A DNA stretch of 5,739 bases from an uncultured Oxalobacter sp. (GTDB lineage Bacteria; Pseudomonadota; Gammaproteobacteria; Burkholderiales; Burkholderiaceae_D): contig CAKQQG010000064.1 in NCBI GenBank assembly GCA_934270705.1, forward strand, positions 1 to 5,739, in the 5' to 3' direction. Numbering within the stretch: the first letter of the stretch is position 1; each line of letters opens with the position of its first letter. Shown in pieces: positions 5,663 through 5,739 of this stretch. The notes beneath the pieces are model-generated. The model worked only from the letters and a program-made list of their open reading frames with translations. It had not been told where the DNA came from and ran no database searches. A program made the translations under genes and the position numbers.

Positions 5663-5739
5663 ATGGGTAGTAAAGCATTATCCGGAGTAAGAATTCTGGA
5701 CATGACCCACGTACAGGCCGGCCCGACCTCGTCACAGCT
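5663..5739 (+). CDS. Family III CoA-transferase, formyl-CoA:oxalate CoA-transferase-like (N-terminal fragment, 3' end outside window)
   Basis: Only 25 full codons are present. The peptide (MGSKALSGVRILDMTHVQAG, then PTSSQ) matches the conserved start of family III CoA-transferases: LxGxxxLDxTHVQAGP followed by a small-residue segment. Gln18 lies in THVQAGP and aligns with the active-site Gln near position 17 of Oxalobacter formigenes Frc. Frc moves CoA from formyl-CoA to oxalate in the cytoplasm. As I recall, Frc begins [20 protein letters not shown], so this is clearly related but not identical, more likely a paralogue than Frc itself. The catalytic Asp and the glycine loop that help define the substrate are beyond the window. 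It follows the ThDP gene by 96 bases on the same strand, likely as one transcription unit, with a strong ribosome site. Family call is firm; oxalate as acceptor is plausible but unproven. Confidence 0.85.
   Translation, partial: MGSKALSGVRILDMTHVQAGPTSSQ

Noticed and set aside
1..5739. CRISPR array, insertion sequence, tRNA or rRNA genes
   Set aside because: No regularly spaced repeats, transposase-like protein, terminal inverted repeats or recognisable RNA gene sequence were seen on either strand.

Overview
The window reads as a betaproteobacterial chromosome segment, most likely Oxalobacteraceae and plausibly Oxalobacter. The basis is the gene order (a TonB-type protein, aroE, mtgA, corA), a base composition near half G+C by eye, and a 3' end coding for an Oxalobacter-Frc-like family III CoA-transferase. 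The genus is an inference from recalled protein sequences and was not searched.

Left half (1-2961), all on the + strand: the C-terminal end of a TonB-type energy transducer, shikimate dehydrogenase (aroE), the monofunctional peptidoglycan glycosyltransferase (mtgA, only 4 bases after aroE) and, after a 202-base gap with possible RNA structure, a CorA-type divalent-cation channel. These are ordinary core genes with their catalytic or signature residues intact.

Middle (2962-3829): an unrecognised minus-strand ORF converges on corA and diverges from the next gene. The 195-base divergent interval holds a 13-base perfect palindrome that could be an operator.

Right part (3830-5739): a 578-residue thiamine-diphosphate (ThDP) enzyme is followed after 96 bases by the start of an Frc-like CoA-transferase. 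The pairing resembles oxalate catabolism (a CoA-transferase makes the acyl-CoA, a ThDP enzyme cleaves it). However, the ThDP protein is not the classical oxalyl-CoA decarboxylase: it belongs to an acetolactate-synthase/2-hydroxyacyl-CoA-lyase-like branch and lacks residues expected at the oxalyl-CoA site. The spacer between the two genes carries two hairpins, one a perfect stem capped by a GAAA tetraloop, and a strong ribosome binding site for the transferase. This two-gene module, with an unassigned substrate, is the most interesting part of the window.
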